A stretch of DNA of 64,000 nucleotides. Source: Planctomycetota bacterium (GTDB lineage: Bacteria > Planctomycetota > UBA1135). Within the stretch, counting starts at the first letter, position 1. Each line of letters opens with the position of its first letter. Both the position numbers and the translations under genes were made by a program. Positions 40,675-48,659 of the stretch are shown here, piece by piece. The stretch lies in the NCBI GenBank assembly GCA_030748415.1, contig JASMMA010000004.1, positions 62,001 to 126,000 on the forward strand. The letters run 5' to 3'. Under the pieces are notes generated by a model. The model did no database searches, was not told the origin of the DNA, and worked only from the letters and a program-made list of their open reading frames with translations.

Positions 40675-42089
40675 CTTTTCGGTGCCCGAACCAGGAGACG
40701 TGTCTCCTGCATGGCTTCCATTGCCCAACGAACGCCCTCTCGGCCACATCCGGATGCCTTGACGCCTCCATAGGGCATGTCATCTACCCGGAAAACGGTG
40801 CTATCTCCAATGATGACCTGTCCCACCTCTAAATTCCGAAAGGCGGAATTAATCCGTTGTTCATTATGCGTAAAGAGTGCCGCCTGAAGACCCCACCTTG
40901 TTTCGTTTACAGCATCCAGTGCCTTGGAGAAATCGGACCATTCTTCAACAACAAGAACAGGACCAAAAATTTCTTCATCCCATACTTTGGAGTTGTGGGA
41001 AACTTGGCTCAAAAGTGTAGGCTCGACAAAGTTGCCTACTCGATTTCCTCCGCAGTGAAGTTGAGCACCTTCTTGAATTGCTTCACGAATCCAACTTTCC
41101 ACACGAATAGCGGACGCTTCGTCAATCATGGGGCCAAAGTCGGTTTCCATTTCAGAAAGTGAACCTAAGCGAAGGTCTCGGATCCTTTGCCCGAGTCCAT
41201 CAATGACTTCACCTTGTATTCCTTGGGGCACCAGTAATCTTTGAAGAGAAATGCAAACTTGACCACTGTATGCAAAAGCTCCAATGGTGCATCGATTGAG
41301 AGCATCCTCCAGATTCCAGTCTTCGCATAGGATGGCAGCTGCATTCCCGCCGAGTTCTAGAGTCGTGTGAGCGTGTGCGGCGCGCCCCTTCAATTCCCAT
41401 CCCACACCTGCTGAACCAGTGAAGCTCAAATGCCTGACTAATGGGCTATCACTTAAGGGGCCGCACTCGTCAGGAAGTGCCGGGAGGATAGACCATGAAC
41501 CTTTAGGGAGGGGAGGGTCCACTCGGCAAAGAGCTTCTCCAAGAAGGAGAGCAGTAAGGGGAGTTTTTTCTGCAGGCTTTAGGACAAAAGGGCAGCCAGC
41601 CGCGAGTGCAGGGGCAATCTTGTGCATGGCAAGATTGAGTGGAAAATTGAAAGGGGTAATGAAGCTACAAACGCCAATTGGAAAGGGATGAATGACAGAT
41701 TCTCGATCCCCAAAGATGTTTTTTTTGCTCGTGTTAAGAAGTGCCTCTTCGGCCGCAATATTCAAAGTGCGAATTGCTCGAGCCACTTCGGAGGCAGCGT
41801 ACCGCTGAGGTTTTCCGGCTTCGTCTCGAATAGAAGAAGTAAAAGCATCCCCTTGGGAGTCCAGGATTTTAGAAAGGGACCGAATTCGTTTCGCTCGAGT
41901 GTCCGGAGTTTCGTTCAGTAGGGCTTGCCGTGAAGCTTCGGCCAACCGAATTGCCTCCTGTATATGAGTGGACTTGGCCAAGAATGCCAACCCCAAGAGA
42001 CTCCCATCCTCGGGTGCGTTGACAGGCAACTCGAAGAGTGAAGATTCTGGATTTCCAGCAAGGAAAAAAGGTCGTGGAGATTCAGGCAT
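40671..42089 (-). CDS. NAD(P)-dependent aldehyde dehydrogenase
   Basis: 472 residues of the aldehyde dehydrogenase superfamily. Cofactor loop ITPFNFPLNLAMHKIAPALAAGCPFVLKP, Glu in TLELGGNAAAIL, catalytic Cys in YSGQVCISLQRLLVP, and the C-terminal motif DDMPYGGVKASGCGREGVRWAMEAM. The CISxQR pattern is typical of the group with lactaldehyde, phosphonoacetaldehyde and non-phosphorylating glyceraldehyde-3-phosphate dehydrogenases. The substrate cannot be fixed. The start at 42089 is supported by TATCCT 6 nt upstream on the minus strand. Confidence 0.88.
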   Translation of the reverse strand: MPESPRPFFLAGNPESSLFELPVNAPEDGSLLGLAFLAKSTHIQEAIRLAEASRQALLNETPDTRAKRIRSLSKILDSQGDAFTSSIRDEAGKPQRYAASEVARAIRTLNIAAEEALLNTSKKNIFGDRESVIHPFPIGVCSFITPFNFPLNLAMHKIAPALAAGCPFVLKPAEKTPLTALLLGEALCRVDPPLPKGSWSILPALPDECGPLSDSPLVRHLSFTGSAGVGWELKGRAAHAHTTLELGGNAAAILCEDWNLEDALNRCTIGAFAYSGQVCISLQRLLVPQGIQGEVIDGLGQRIRDLRLGSLSEMETDFGPMIDEASAIRVESWIREAIQEGAQLHCGGNRVGNFVEPTLLSQVSHNSKVWDEEIFGPVLVVEEWSDFSKALDAVNETRWGLQAALFTHNEQRINSAFRNLEVGQVIIGDSTVFRVDDMPYGGVKASGCGREGVRWAMEAMQETRLLVRAPKS

Positions 42090-42095
42090 AGGGGT

Positions 42096-42101
42096 AGGAT
42101 A
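42096..42101 (-). promoter_or_regulatory. Candidate -10 element of the ALDH gene
   Basis: TATCCT on the minus strand ends 6 nt before the ATG at 42089. Confidence 0.5.
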
Positions 42102-42161
42102 CGCACTTATTGGATGGGCTATGATGGTGCCAGGTCATTCCGCGCCTATTCAATTCCTCTC

Positions 42162-44108
42162 ATGGAATCCGAAAACAAGAAAAAGAAACTGCAAGCTCTC
42201 TTGGACGCCGTTCAAGAATCGCAGAATCCTCCTCCAGTTGGAGATGAGACTGTCCAGGAAGATTCCGCCAATCGTTCAGGGTTGGATGTTGGCCAAACCT
42301 TGGGCGATTTTCGTTTAATCCGTGAGCTGGGTCGCGGAGGCATGGGTGTAGTTTATGAAGCTGAACAGATCAGTCTTCGCCGGAGGGTTGCCCTAAAGGT
42401 TTTATATCCAGGGCTTTCCAGTTCGGTTCGAACTCTTCACCGTTTTCACCGAGAAGCTGAGGCGGTCAGCCAAATAAGCCACCCAAGCATTATTTCCGTA
42501 TATGCAGTTGGCTCGGTGGGCTCGACACACTTTTTTGCCATGCGGTATTTGCCTGGCCCAAACCTAGCCCAACTTGTTGATCAGCTTCAGGAAGCCCAAG
42601 ATTCTGGGAAAAGTACAGTACTGATTGACTTGGGTGACGAGCCGATGGAAGCGCCAGGTGATGACAACGATTTCAGTTCAGTTGGTATTCCTGCAGCATC
42701 TCGTTTTCCTGTGCGAAACTATGTTTTTCAAGCAATCGAAGTCATCGCTCGAGTTGCAGAAGGTCTGAATGTTGCCCACAAAGAAGGGCTCATCCATAGA
42801 GATGTTAAGCCTGGTAACTTAGTCTTCGACCGAAGCGGTCAATTAGTCTTGACTGACTTTGGAATTGCAAAAGCATCCCACCAAACAACGATAACGCGTA
42901 CAGGAGAATTTATTGGCTCTCCTGGTTACATCAGCCCTGAGCAGGCGATGGCTCGTAGAGTTGAAGTGGACCACCGGACCGACATATATTCGCTAGGGGT
43001 CACGCTTTATGAATTCTTAACTTTAAAGCAGCCCTTTTTGGAGGATACCCTTGAAGCCACATTGAGAGCCATATTGACTCGTACTCCCTTGAGTCCTCGG
43101 AAACTGAACCCTCGTTTGCCGAAAGATATCGAGACTGTTGTCTTGAAGGCAATAGAAAAGGATCCGGACAAACGCTTTAATTCGGCTGGAGAAATGGCTG
43201 CCGAGTTGCGCAGGATTTTGAACTTTGAAGCCATTCAGAGTTCACCGATTGGCCCAATTACCCAGGCGGCGCGCTTAGTCCGCAGGCATCGGGCAGTAGC
43301 GGTTGCAATTTTATCTTCACTAGCTTTGGTAATTGGTGGATTTTGGATGTGGAGCCTTATGGAAAACAAACGCGAGGCTCAAAAGAAGCGCGAGGAAGTT
43401 GCGAGCTCAGTAATCCCGGAGGATCTGGGTGTTACAGAACTTCTTCATTTTGTCTCAAGTGAAGAAGGGATATTAGATGAAGAAATATTAGCGAAGATAG
43501 AAGATGCAAGAGGATCACTAAACGTGGAGAATCCTTCATTTTCCAAAACAGTCCAGAAAATTCGAGCAGCTGATACCCGTATTAAACTTGTAAAGAATGA
43601 AACCGGCGCCGCAGCCGACCGATTCTTGCCAAAGTTGGCAAGCGTGAAGATTCAAATGGTGAAAGCTCTTGAAAATAGAATCCTCCACGGCGACCTTCAG
43701 CCAGCTGGCGCGGCCGAGCTTCGACGCTATCTCAAAGAGTACCTCAATGACGCAGACACTTTAGTTGTGAAAAACACTGCCGTCACTCTTGGCCGTATTG
43801 GTGGTGGGATGGCAGTCGCAGCTCTCACCGATACTGTTTACCACTGGAATGAACGAATTCTTTCTGGTGATAAGGATTTACGCCCTGATTTTGTTGAAGC
43901 GATTGGATTTGTGGACCACCCTTCTGTTTTTGACGCCCTCGAAGAACTTTCCCGCCACGAAGAGGTGAAGGTTCGGCTTGAAGTCGTTCGAGCACTCCGA
44001 AATTCTAGCCATCCATCTAAATCAAAACTCCTTGAACGACTCGCAGAAAACGATTCCGACCCAGCCGTTTCAACTCTGGCACACGAAGTAATGAAGGAGC
44101 AACCATGA
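42162..44108 (+). CDS. Membrane Ser/Thr protein kinase with C-terminal HEAT-like repeats
   Basis: 648 residues from the ATG at 42162 (an upstream ATG at 42114 adds 16). The Hanks-type kinase domain spans about 48-355: P-loop GRGGMG (57-62), K79, HRD (212-214), DFG (232-234) and GSPGYISPEQ. An acidic insertion (about 145-182, DLGDEPMEAPGDDNDFSS) interrupts the region before the catalytic loop. One transmembrane helix (about 378-397) follows. The C-terminal 250 residues are helical, the last 120 resembling HEAT repeats (VVKNTAVTLGRIGGG; VRLEVVRALRNSS), and by topology would be extracytoplasmic. It overlaps the binding-lipoprotein start by 4 nt. Confidence 0.88.
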   Translation: MESENKKKKLQALLDAVQESQNPPPVGDETVQEDSANRSGLDVGQTLGDFRLIRELGRGGMGVVYEAEQISLRRRVALKVLYPGLSSSVRTLHRFHREAEAVSQISHPSIISVYAVGSVGSTHFFAMRYLPGPNLAQLVDQLQEAQDSGKSTVLIDLGDEPMEAPGDDNDFSSVGIPAASRFPVRNYVFQAIEVIARVAEGLNVAHKEGLIHRDVKPGNLVFDRSGQLVLTDFGIAKASHQTTITRTGEFIGSPGYISPEQAMARRVEVDHRTDIYSLGVTLYEFLTLKQPFLEDTLEATLRAILTRTPLSPRKLNPRLPKDIETVVLKAIEKDPDKRFNSAGEMAAELRRILNFEAIQSSPIGPITQAARLVRRHRAVAVAILSSLALVIGGFWMWSLMENKREAQKKREEVASSVIPEDLGVTELLHFVSSEEGILDEEILAKIEDARGSLNVENPSFSKTVQKIRAADTRIKLVKNETGAAADRFLPKLASVKIQMVKALENRILHGDLQPAGAAELRRYLKEYLNDADTLVVKNTAVTLGRIGGGMAVAALTDTVYHWNERILSGDKDLRPDFVEAIGFVDHPSVFDALEELSRHEEVKVRLEVVRALRNSSHPSKSKLLERLAENDSDPAVSTLAHEVMKEQP

Positions 44109-45250
44109 GGAAAATTAATTTCTGGAGCTTTTGCCTTTTGGTTTTATTGACGACCACCTGCGGAAAGGAGAAAGCCATTCGTATCGGAGTCATTCTTCCC
44201 CTGACCCCAAGTACCGAGGGTGGTGACGATCGAAGTGATGATGGGAAAGCGGCTCACAAGGGTTTGGAGCTTTTCTTAGAGGACTTGAAATCAAATATTA
44301 TTTTTGAAGTCCGCGACAATCGTGGCGACCCAGCCGAAAGTATTAGACTTGTTAGAGAGTTTGCTGATGCCAATGCCGCGATGATTATTGGTCCCTTTTA
44401 TTCAGATACAGCCCTAGCTGCAGGCGAAACCGCTCAATCAAAAGGCATTCCGATGCTTGCCCCATCTGCAACCTTGCCCTCAGTGACACAATCAGGTGAT
44501 TATGTTTTTCGTGCGTGCTTTCTTGACCGCCAACAAGCTGTGGAAATGGCGCGATTTGCCTATCAGGAGCGGGGACTTCGTCGGATGGTCTCTTTTTCTG
44601 ACTTGAATTATCCCTATTGCCTTGGCTTGAGCGAGGATTTTGAATCCGAATTTGCCCGACTCGGCGGAAGAGTTCTCCAGCGATACTATTTCCGATCTGA
44701 TAAAGAAGCTATTGAACAAATAGAGGAGATTGCAGCCGTGCATCCGGATCTTATTTATTTTTCTGCCTACGCAAAAGTAGTGGTTTCTGTTTTAGGGGCG
44801 GTCGGTCCTCGGTGGCGAGGGATTACCGTTCTTGGTGCTGATGGTTGGGACACTCCCGAACTTAAAAATGTCCATCCACCCCTTCCAAACGAAGTTTCCT
44901 TTTTTATTACCAACCACTTTGACCCTAATGAAGAAAACCCCCGCACGATTGATTTCTTAAATCGATTTGAGGAGTCATTCGAAGAACCTCCCGGACAATT
45001 ATCCGCTTTGGCCTACGACGCTTGCTTGCTTGCCGAGGCTGCTTGTCAGGCCGCTGGGGTTCGACTTACCCGCGATTCGGTGCAACGGAAACTCATGGAG
45101 TTGAGGGGGATTTCAGGTTTAACGGGCACCTTCTCATTTGATGAAGATGGAAACCCAAAGAAGTCTCTCGTTATCCAGCAACTTGTTATTCGAAATGAGG
45201 ATCCAAGTTTAGAGCTGGTAAAAAGGACCGCCGTACCCGACAAAAATTAG
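44105..45250 (+). CDS. Periplasmic-binding lipoprotein, branched-chain amino acid (Peripla_BP_6) type
   Basis: 381 residues. Lipoprotein signal with lipobox TTTC (LVLLTTTCGKEK), then IRIGVILPLTPSTEGG, the start of the type I binding fold of LivJ-like proteins, VREFADANAAMIIGPFYSDTALA, SKGIPMLAPSATLPSV, and ISGLTGTFSFDEDGNPKKSL at the C-terminus. Such proteins bind amino acids or other small ligands in the periplasm and normally feed ABC permeases. No permease or ATPase gene is nearby; instead the gene overlaps the kinase gene by 4 nt, suggesting a sensory role. The stop overlaps the convergent panB stop. Confidence 0.88.
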   Translation: MRKINFWSFCLLVLLTTTCGKEKAIRIGVILPLTPSTEGGDDRSDDGKAAHKGLELFLEDLKSNIIFEVRDNRGDPAESIRLVREFADANAAMIIGPFYSDTALAAGETAQSKGIPMLAPSATLPSVTQSGDYVFRACFLDRQQAVEMARFAYQERGLRRMVSFSDLNYPYCLGLSEDFESEFARLGGRVLQRYYFRSDKEAIEQIEEIAAVHPDLIYFSAYAKVVVSVLGAVGPRWRGITVLGADGWDTPELKNVHPPLPNEVSFFITNHFDPNEENPRTIDFLNRFEESFEEPPGQLSALAYDACLLAEAACQAAGVRLTRDSVQRKLMELRGISGLTGTFSFDEDGNPKKSLVIQQLVIRNEDPSLELVKRTAVPDKN

Positions 45251-46170
45251 TCTTTTGTCCACTCGGTTGGGAGCTCACCTTGGAAAGAGTAGGACTCTTC
45301 CTCTGAAGGGAATTCGCCCTCTCGAATATCATCGGCGAGATGTCCGAGCGCTTTTCTGATTTCATCAGCGAGATTTGCGTAGCGACGCACGAACTTGGGT
45401 TGAGGCCCAACAGACAATCCAACGACATCGTGGAAGACCAAGATTTGCCCATCGCAGCCATCGCCAGCTCCAATGCCTATCGTTGGGATTTGTATTTTTT
45501 GAGTGATTGCGGATGCGACTTCAGTGGGGACCCCTTCCAAAACAACTGCAAACGCGCCAGCTTCCTGAAGAGCAAAGGCATCTTGAAGAAGTCCTTCGGC
45601 TCCATCAAGGTTGCGTCCTTGTATGCGGTAGCCGCCGCGGAGGTTGTAGGACTGGGGGAGAAGGCCAATGTGTCCAAGGACTGGAATATCTGCATTGACA
45701 AGGGCCTCAACTAAATGGGCTCGCTTTTGACCGCCTTCAATTTTAACTGCTTGAGCGCCGCCTTCTCGAACTAGGCGGAAAGCATTGCGGAGTGTTTCTT
45801 CTTGGCTAATGTGGTAAGTGCCAAAAGGCATATCGGCTACAACAAGTGGTCGGTCAACTGCTCGTTTCACGGCGCGAGTCGCTGAAATGATTTGATCCAA
45901 TGAAATTTTTAAAGTTGTTGCATGGCCCAAAACCACATTGGCCATGCTGTCGCCAACTAGGATTAAATCGAATCCAGCTTCATCCACTAGGCGGGCCGTT
46001 GGAGAATCATAAGCCGTCAAAGCCAGAATCTTTTGCCCTGTCCCCTTTCGGGCAAGAATTCCAGGGGCGGTTACCTTGGAGGGGATTGGCTTTTCCGCAG
46101 TTTGCGAAGCGGGGTTTGAGGTCTTGGGCATGTGCCCACCGTAGAGGGATGTTTCCTGGGAGTCGGTCAT
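45247..46170 (-). CDS. panB: 3-methyl-2-oxobutanoate hydroxymethyltransferase
   Basis: Cytoplasmic first enzyme of pantothenate synthesis: adds a hydroxymethyl group from 5,10-methylene-THF to ketoisovalerate, giving ketopantoate. Motifs: LTAYDSPTARLVDEAGFDLILVGDS, VVADMPFGTY, AVKIEGG, VLGHIGLLPQ, VLEGVP and PTIGIGAGDGCDGQILVFHD, covering the magnesium and substrate residues of PanB. 307 residues with a roughly 40-residue non-conserved N-terminus; the ATG at 46131 is an alternative start that would give a length closer to the usual 265-290. panC and panD are not in the window. Confidence 0.93.
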   Translation of the reverse strand: MTDSQETSLYGGHMPKTSNPASQTAEKPIPSKVTAPGILARKGTGQKILALTAYDSPTARLVDEAGFDLILVGDSMANVVLGHATTLKISLDQIISATRAVKRAVDRPLVVADMPFGTYHISQEETLRNAFRLVREGGAQAVKIEGGQKRAHLVEALVNADIPVLGHIGLLPQSYNLRGGYRIQGRNLDGAEGLLQDAFALQEAGAFAVVLEGVPTEVASAITQKIQIPTIGIGAGDGCDGQILVFHDVVGLSVGPQPKFVRRYANLADEIRKALGHLADDIREGEFPSEEESYSFQGELPTEWTKD

Positions 46171-46218
46171 GGCAGGGAGGGGGGATGTCCCCGGATGCGT
46201 AGTTTAGCCATCCATGGT

Positions 46219-46224
46219 TACAAT
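46219..46224 (+). promoter_or_regulatory. Candidate -10 element of the porin-like gene
   Basis: TACAAT ends 8 nt before the ATG at 46233. Confidence 0.4.
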
Positions 46225-46232
46225 GGGGGCCC

Positions 46233-47504
46233 ATGTCTTTCCCCTCTAAATTCCTCCTTCTGACTTGGATGGCTCCGTTATTGATGGCTTCTTGCTCTTC
46301 TTCGGGAGAACGAGACCCATCTCCCTGGTTCATTGACGATCAATTGCCCTCAGCCTTCGAACAAACACAACCTGGTGTTTCAAATGAAAACCAGGCGAAT
46401 AGTTTTATTGAAGAACCTGTGCAAGGGGAGCAGAAAACAAGCCTAAATGAGCTTGCTCAACAAATCCTACATACGCCCGGTGAGGAGGACTCAGGTTTTC
46501 AATTCGGTACTGTGCTGGAGGCAGCAGGAGATTTCTCTTCGGCAGACCGTTCTCCTGGTATCCCTCGTTCAGGCCGGTTTAATAAAATCCGCATGAGGAG
46601 TGTAGAAATCAATGGCGAAGGCTCTGTTGGAGATTATGCCGATGCAAGATTTGCAATTGACATGTCTGATGGTGGTTCGGGTTCGGACTTTATTCTCAGA
46701 GAAGCAACCGCCTGGCTGAACATCATGCCATCTGGCTATCGATTGCGTGTCGGGAAGTACTTTGCCGATGTCGGTTCATGGAATGGCGTATATCTTCGCG
46801 ACTTTCCGTCTCCGAACTTGGATGGAGTGCGCCGAGAATTTTTGGGTGGAAACATGGCCGTTACAGGCGCTGAGCTTCATGGCGGCGAATCTGAAGATGG
46901 GTTCCGCTGGTCTTTGGGAATAGCAACTGATGTTGAGCGCCAGGATCCCGATGAGCCAGAGAATGGAACTGGAAGGACTGTTTCCTTGAACCGGATGGGA
47001 TTGAAAAATTGGGGCGCAAGCACCCGCCTTCAGTGGGGAGAACCGGAATCGGTTCAATTTGGAACTAGCGCATGGTTCTCGCCGGGAGAGGTCTGGACCG
47101 CAGATGGAACCACCGAAGAATTGCAAACAGTTTTATTGGATGTCGATGCCAGTCTCCCATTCCTTGGTGGCCAGCTCTCTGGTGAAATTTGGATGAAGCG
47201 TGGCGAGACCTATGACTCTGCTGGCGATGATCGTGCGAGCGCAACAGGATATTGGGGGACTTGGAGTACGGATCTCAGCACAAATTGGTTCTTGAATGCC
47301 CTCGGATCTCACTGGGAACATTTCCGGTCTCTGGAAAATAACGCTGGCCATTACTACTCGGGTAGCCTCGGTTACCGAATCAACGACAACCAACGCCTCC
47401 GCCTCTCCCTCTCCCACGAAAACCCCGGCCTCGGCTGGCAAAAATATTACGCCATCGGCTTCCAATGGATACTGAACCCGACCCTTTTTAACGATAAAAA
47501 ATGA
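46233..47504 (+). CDS. Porin-like outer-membrane beta-barrel lipoprotein
   Basis: 423 residues. The N-terminus (LLLTWMAPLLMASCSSSGE) is a lipoprotein signal with lipobox MASC. After a low-complexity linker, residues about 90-423 alternate hydrophobic and polar residues with many aromatic and Gly positions (e.g. GYRLRVGKYFADVGSWNG, YYSGSLGYRINDNQRLRLSL, YYAIGFQWIL), as in OprP/OprB-like barrels and the planctomycetal porin-like families. It probably forms an outer-membrane channel; selectivity unknown. The last codons (ILNPTLFNDKK) lie inside an inverted repeat also present at the end of the phosphodiesterase gene. The stop overlaps the next start by 4 nt. Confidence 0.72.
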   Translation: MSFPSKFLLLTWMAPLLMASCSSSGERDPSPWFIDDQLPSAFEQTQPGVSNENQANSFIEEPVQGEQKTSLNELAQQILHTPGEEDSGFQFGTVLEAAGDFSSADRSPGIPRSGRFNKIRMRSVEINGEGSVGDYADARFAIDMSDGGSGSDFILREATAWLNIMPSGYRLRVGKYFADVGSWNGVYLRDFPSPNLDGVRREFLGGNMAVTGAELHGGESEDGFRWSLGIATDVERQDPDEPENGTGRTVSLNRMGLKNWGASTRLQWGEPESVQFGTSAWFSPGEVWTADGTTEELQTVLLDVDASLPFLGGQLSGEIWMKRGETYDSAGDDRASATGYWGTWSTDLSTNWFLNALGSHWEHFRSLENNAGHYYSGSLGYRINDNQRLRLSLSHENPGLGWQKYYAIGFQWILNPTLFNDKK

Positions 47505-47512
47505 CCCGGCTC
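47469..47512. repeat. Left arm of a 44-bp inverted repeat
   Basis: Matches the reverse complement of 48616-48659 with two mismatches. It encodes the C-terminal residues of the porin-like protein and the start codon of the following gene. Confidence 0.9.
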
Positions 47513-48595
47513 CCAGAGCCTCACGAGGTATGCCCGTCGAAGGGGCGGCTTGAAGGGCTCGATCTCGCTCGCTGCTTGGCCATCTTTGCAATGGTGTATG
47601 TGAATTATGAAGTGGTCTTGGCCTTTGGGGTGAAAGAGCCGTTCTGGATGCGCTCCCTGGCTTCGGCTTTTGAGGGTAGGGCATCTGCTTTGTTTGTCAT
47701 GCTGGCTGGTATCGGGCTCACGATGCTAAATTGCCCACGGTCAATCTTTCGCCGAGGTGTTTTTCTTCTTGTTTTTGGGTATTTATGGCAAGTTGTGTGG
47801 CCTGGCGACATTTTGCATTTCTATGCTTTTTATCTTTTTGCCGGCGCAGCAGTTCTAAAGTGCTCAGCTAAGGCTCTTCTCTTTTTTGCCTTGTTGGTTA
47901 CCTTGGGTTTTCTTGCCATGTTCAACTTGTTAGATTACGGGGCGGGATGGGACTGGTTGAATTTGGAATACACATCCTTCTGGGAACCTTCGGGTCAAAT
48001 TCGAAACTTGTTTTTCAATGGTTGGCATCCGCTTTTCCCTTGGCTAGCCTTTCTTTTTGTGGGAATGGCCCTTGGAAAATGGGGGATTGCTGAAGAAAAA
48101 AAATGCCGCAAGGCTCTTCTCTGGAGTGCCATTGTCTTTCTTGTTGTTTCCGTTGCTTCCAACTTCCTTAGCCAGCTTGAAGATAATCGCCCTCCTTTTG
48201 AAAAGATTGATTTCTGGTACAAATCGCCTGAATCCCTTTTTGGAACTGACTCGCTCCCCCCAGTTCCAGGCTATGTTATTTCGGCGGGAGCAAGCTCGGT
48301 TTTCATTATGGCTATTTGTTTAGAATTGGGGCGGCGAGAGATCCTCAAGAAATACCTCCAGCCTCTTGTCGTGACTGGGCAATTTGCCCTTAGCCTATAT
48401 ATCGCTCATATCCTATTTCTTTACGGGGGAGACTTAAATCCAAGCCCTGGGACAGAGCTTTCGACCGCTGGATGGAGGGCCCTTTATTTTTGTGTCTTTG
48501 CCCTCCTATTCGCAAACCTATGGCCTCGCCGCTGGCGAAAAGGCCCACTGGAATATCTCATGCGGCTTACTACGAAACCTGATAAAGCAAGATAG
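47501..48595 (+). CDS. Polytopic membrane protein, YeiB/DUF418 or DUF1624 (acyltransferase-like) type
   Basis: 364 residues, about 9-10 hydrophobic helices. It begins RLEGLDLARCLAIFAMVYVNY, the G-L/I-D-x-x-R-x-x-A pattern at the first helix of YeiB/DUF418, DUF1624 and heparan-alpha-glucosaminide N-acetyltransferase-like proteins. It continues SALFVMLAGIGLTML, RRGVFLLVFGYLWQVVWPGDILHFYAFYLF, and VTGQFALSLYIAHILF near the end, all typical of the family. Probable transfer of acyl groups across the inner membrane onto an envelope sugar; inferred from the family. Its ATG overlaps the porin stop (ATGA), and the whole gene sits between the arms of the inverted repeat. Confidence 0.78.
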   Translation: MTRLPEPHEVCPSKGRLEGLDLARCLAIFAMVYVNYEVVLAFGVKEPFWMRSLASAFEGRASALFVMLAGIGLTMLNCPRSIFRRGVFLLVFGYLWQVVWPGDILHFYAFYLFAGAAVLKCSAKALLFFALLVTLGFLAMFNLLDYGAGWDWLNLEYTSFWEPSGQIRNLFFNGWHPLFPWLAFLFVGMALGKWGIAEEKKCRKALLWSAIVFLVVSVASNFLSQLEDNRPPFEKIDFWYKSPESLFGTDSLPPVPGYVISAGASSVFIMAICLELGRREILKKYLQPLVVTGQFALSLYIAHILFLYGGDLNPSPGTELSTAGWRALYFCVFALLFANLWPRRWRKGPLEYLMRLTTKPDKAR

Positions 48596-48615
48596 GTCTG
48601 GAAACTGAGCAACCT

Positions 48616-48659
48616 GAGCCGGGTTATTTTTTATCGGTAAAAAGGGTCGGGTTCAGTAT
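48616..48659. repeat. Right arm of a 44-bp inverted repeat
   Basis: Inverted copy of 47469-47512 (two mismatches). It encodes the last residues (LNPTLFTDKK) and stop of the minus-strand phosphodiesterase gene. Confidence 0.9.

Noticed and set aside
47469..48659. Insertion sequence bounded by inverted repeats
   Set aside because: The gene between the arms is a membrane acyltransferase-like protein, not a transposase, and no target-site duplication is visible.
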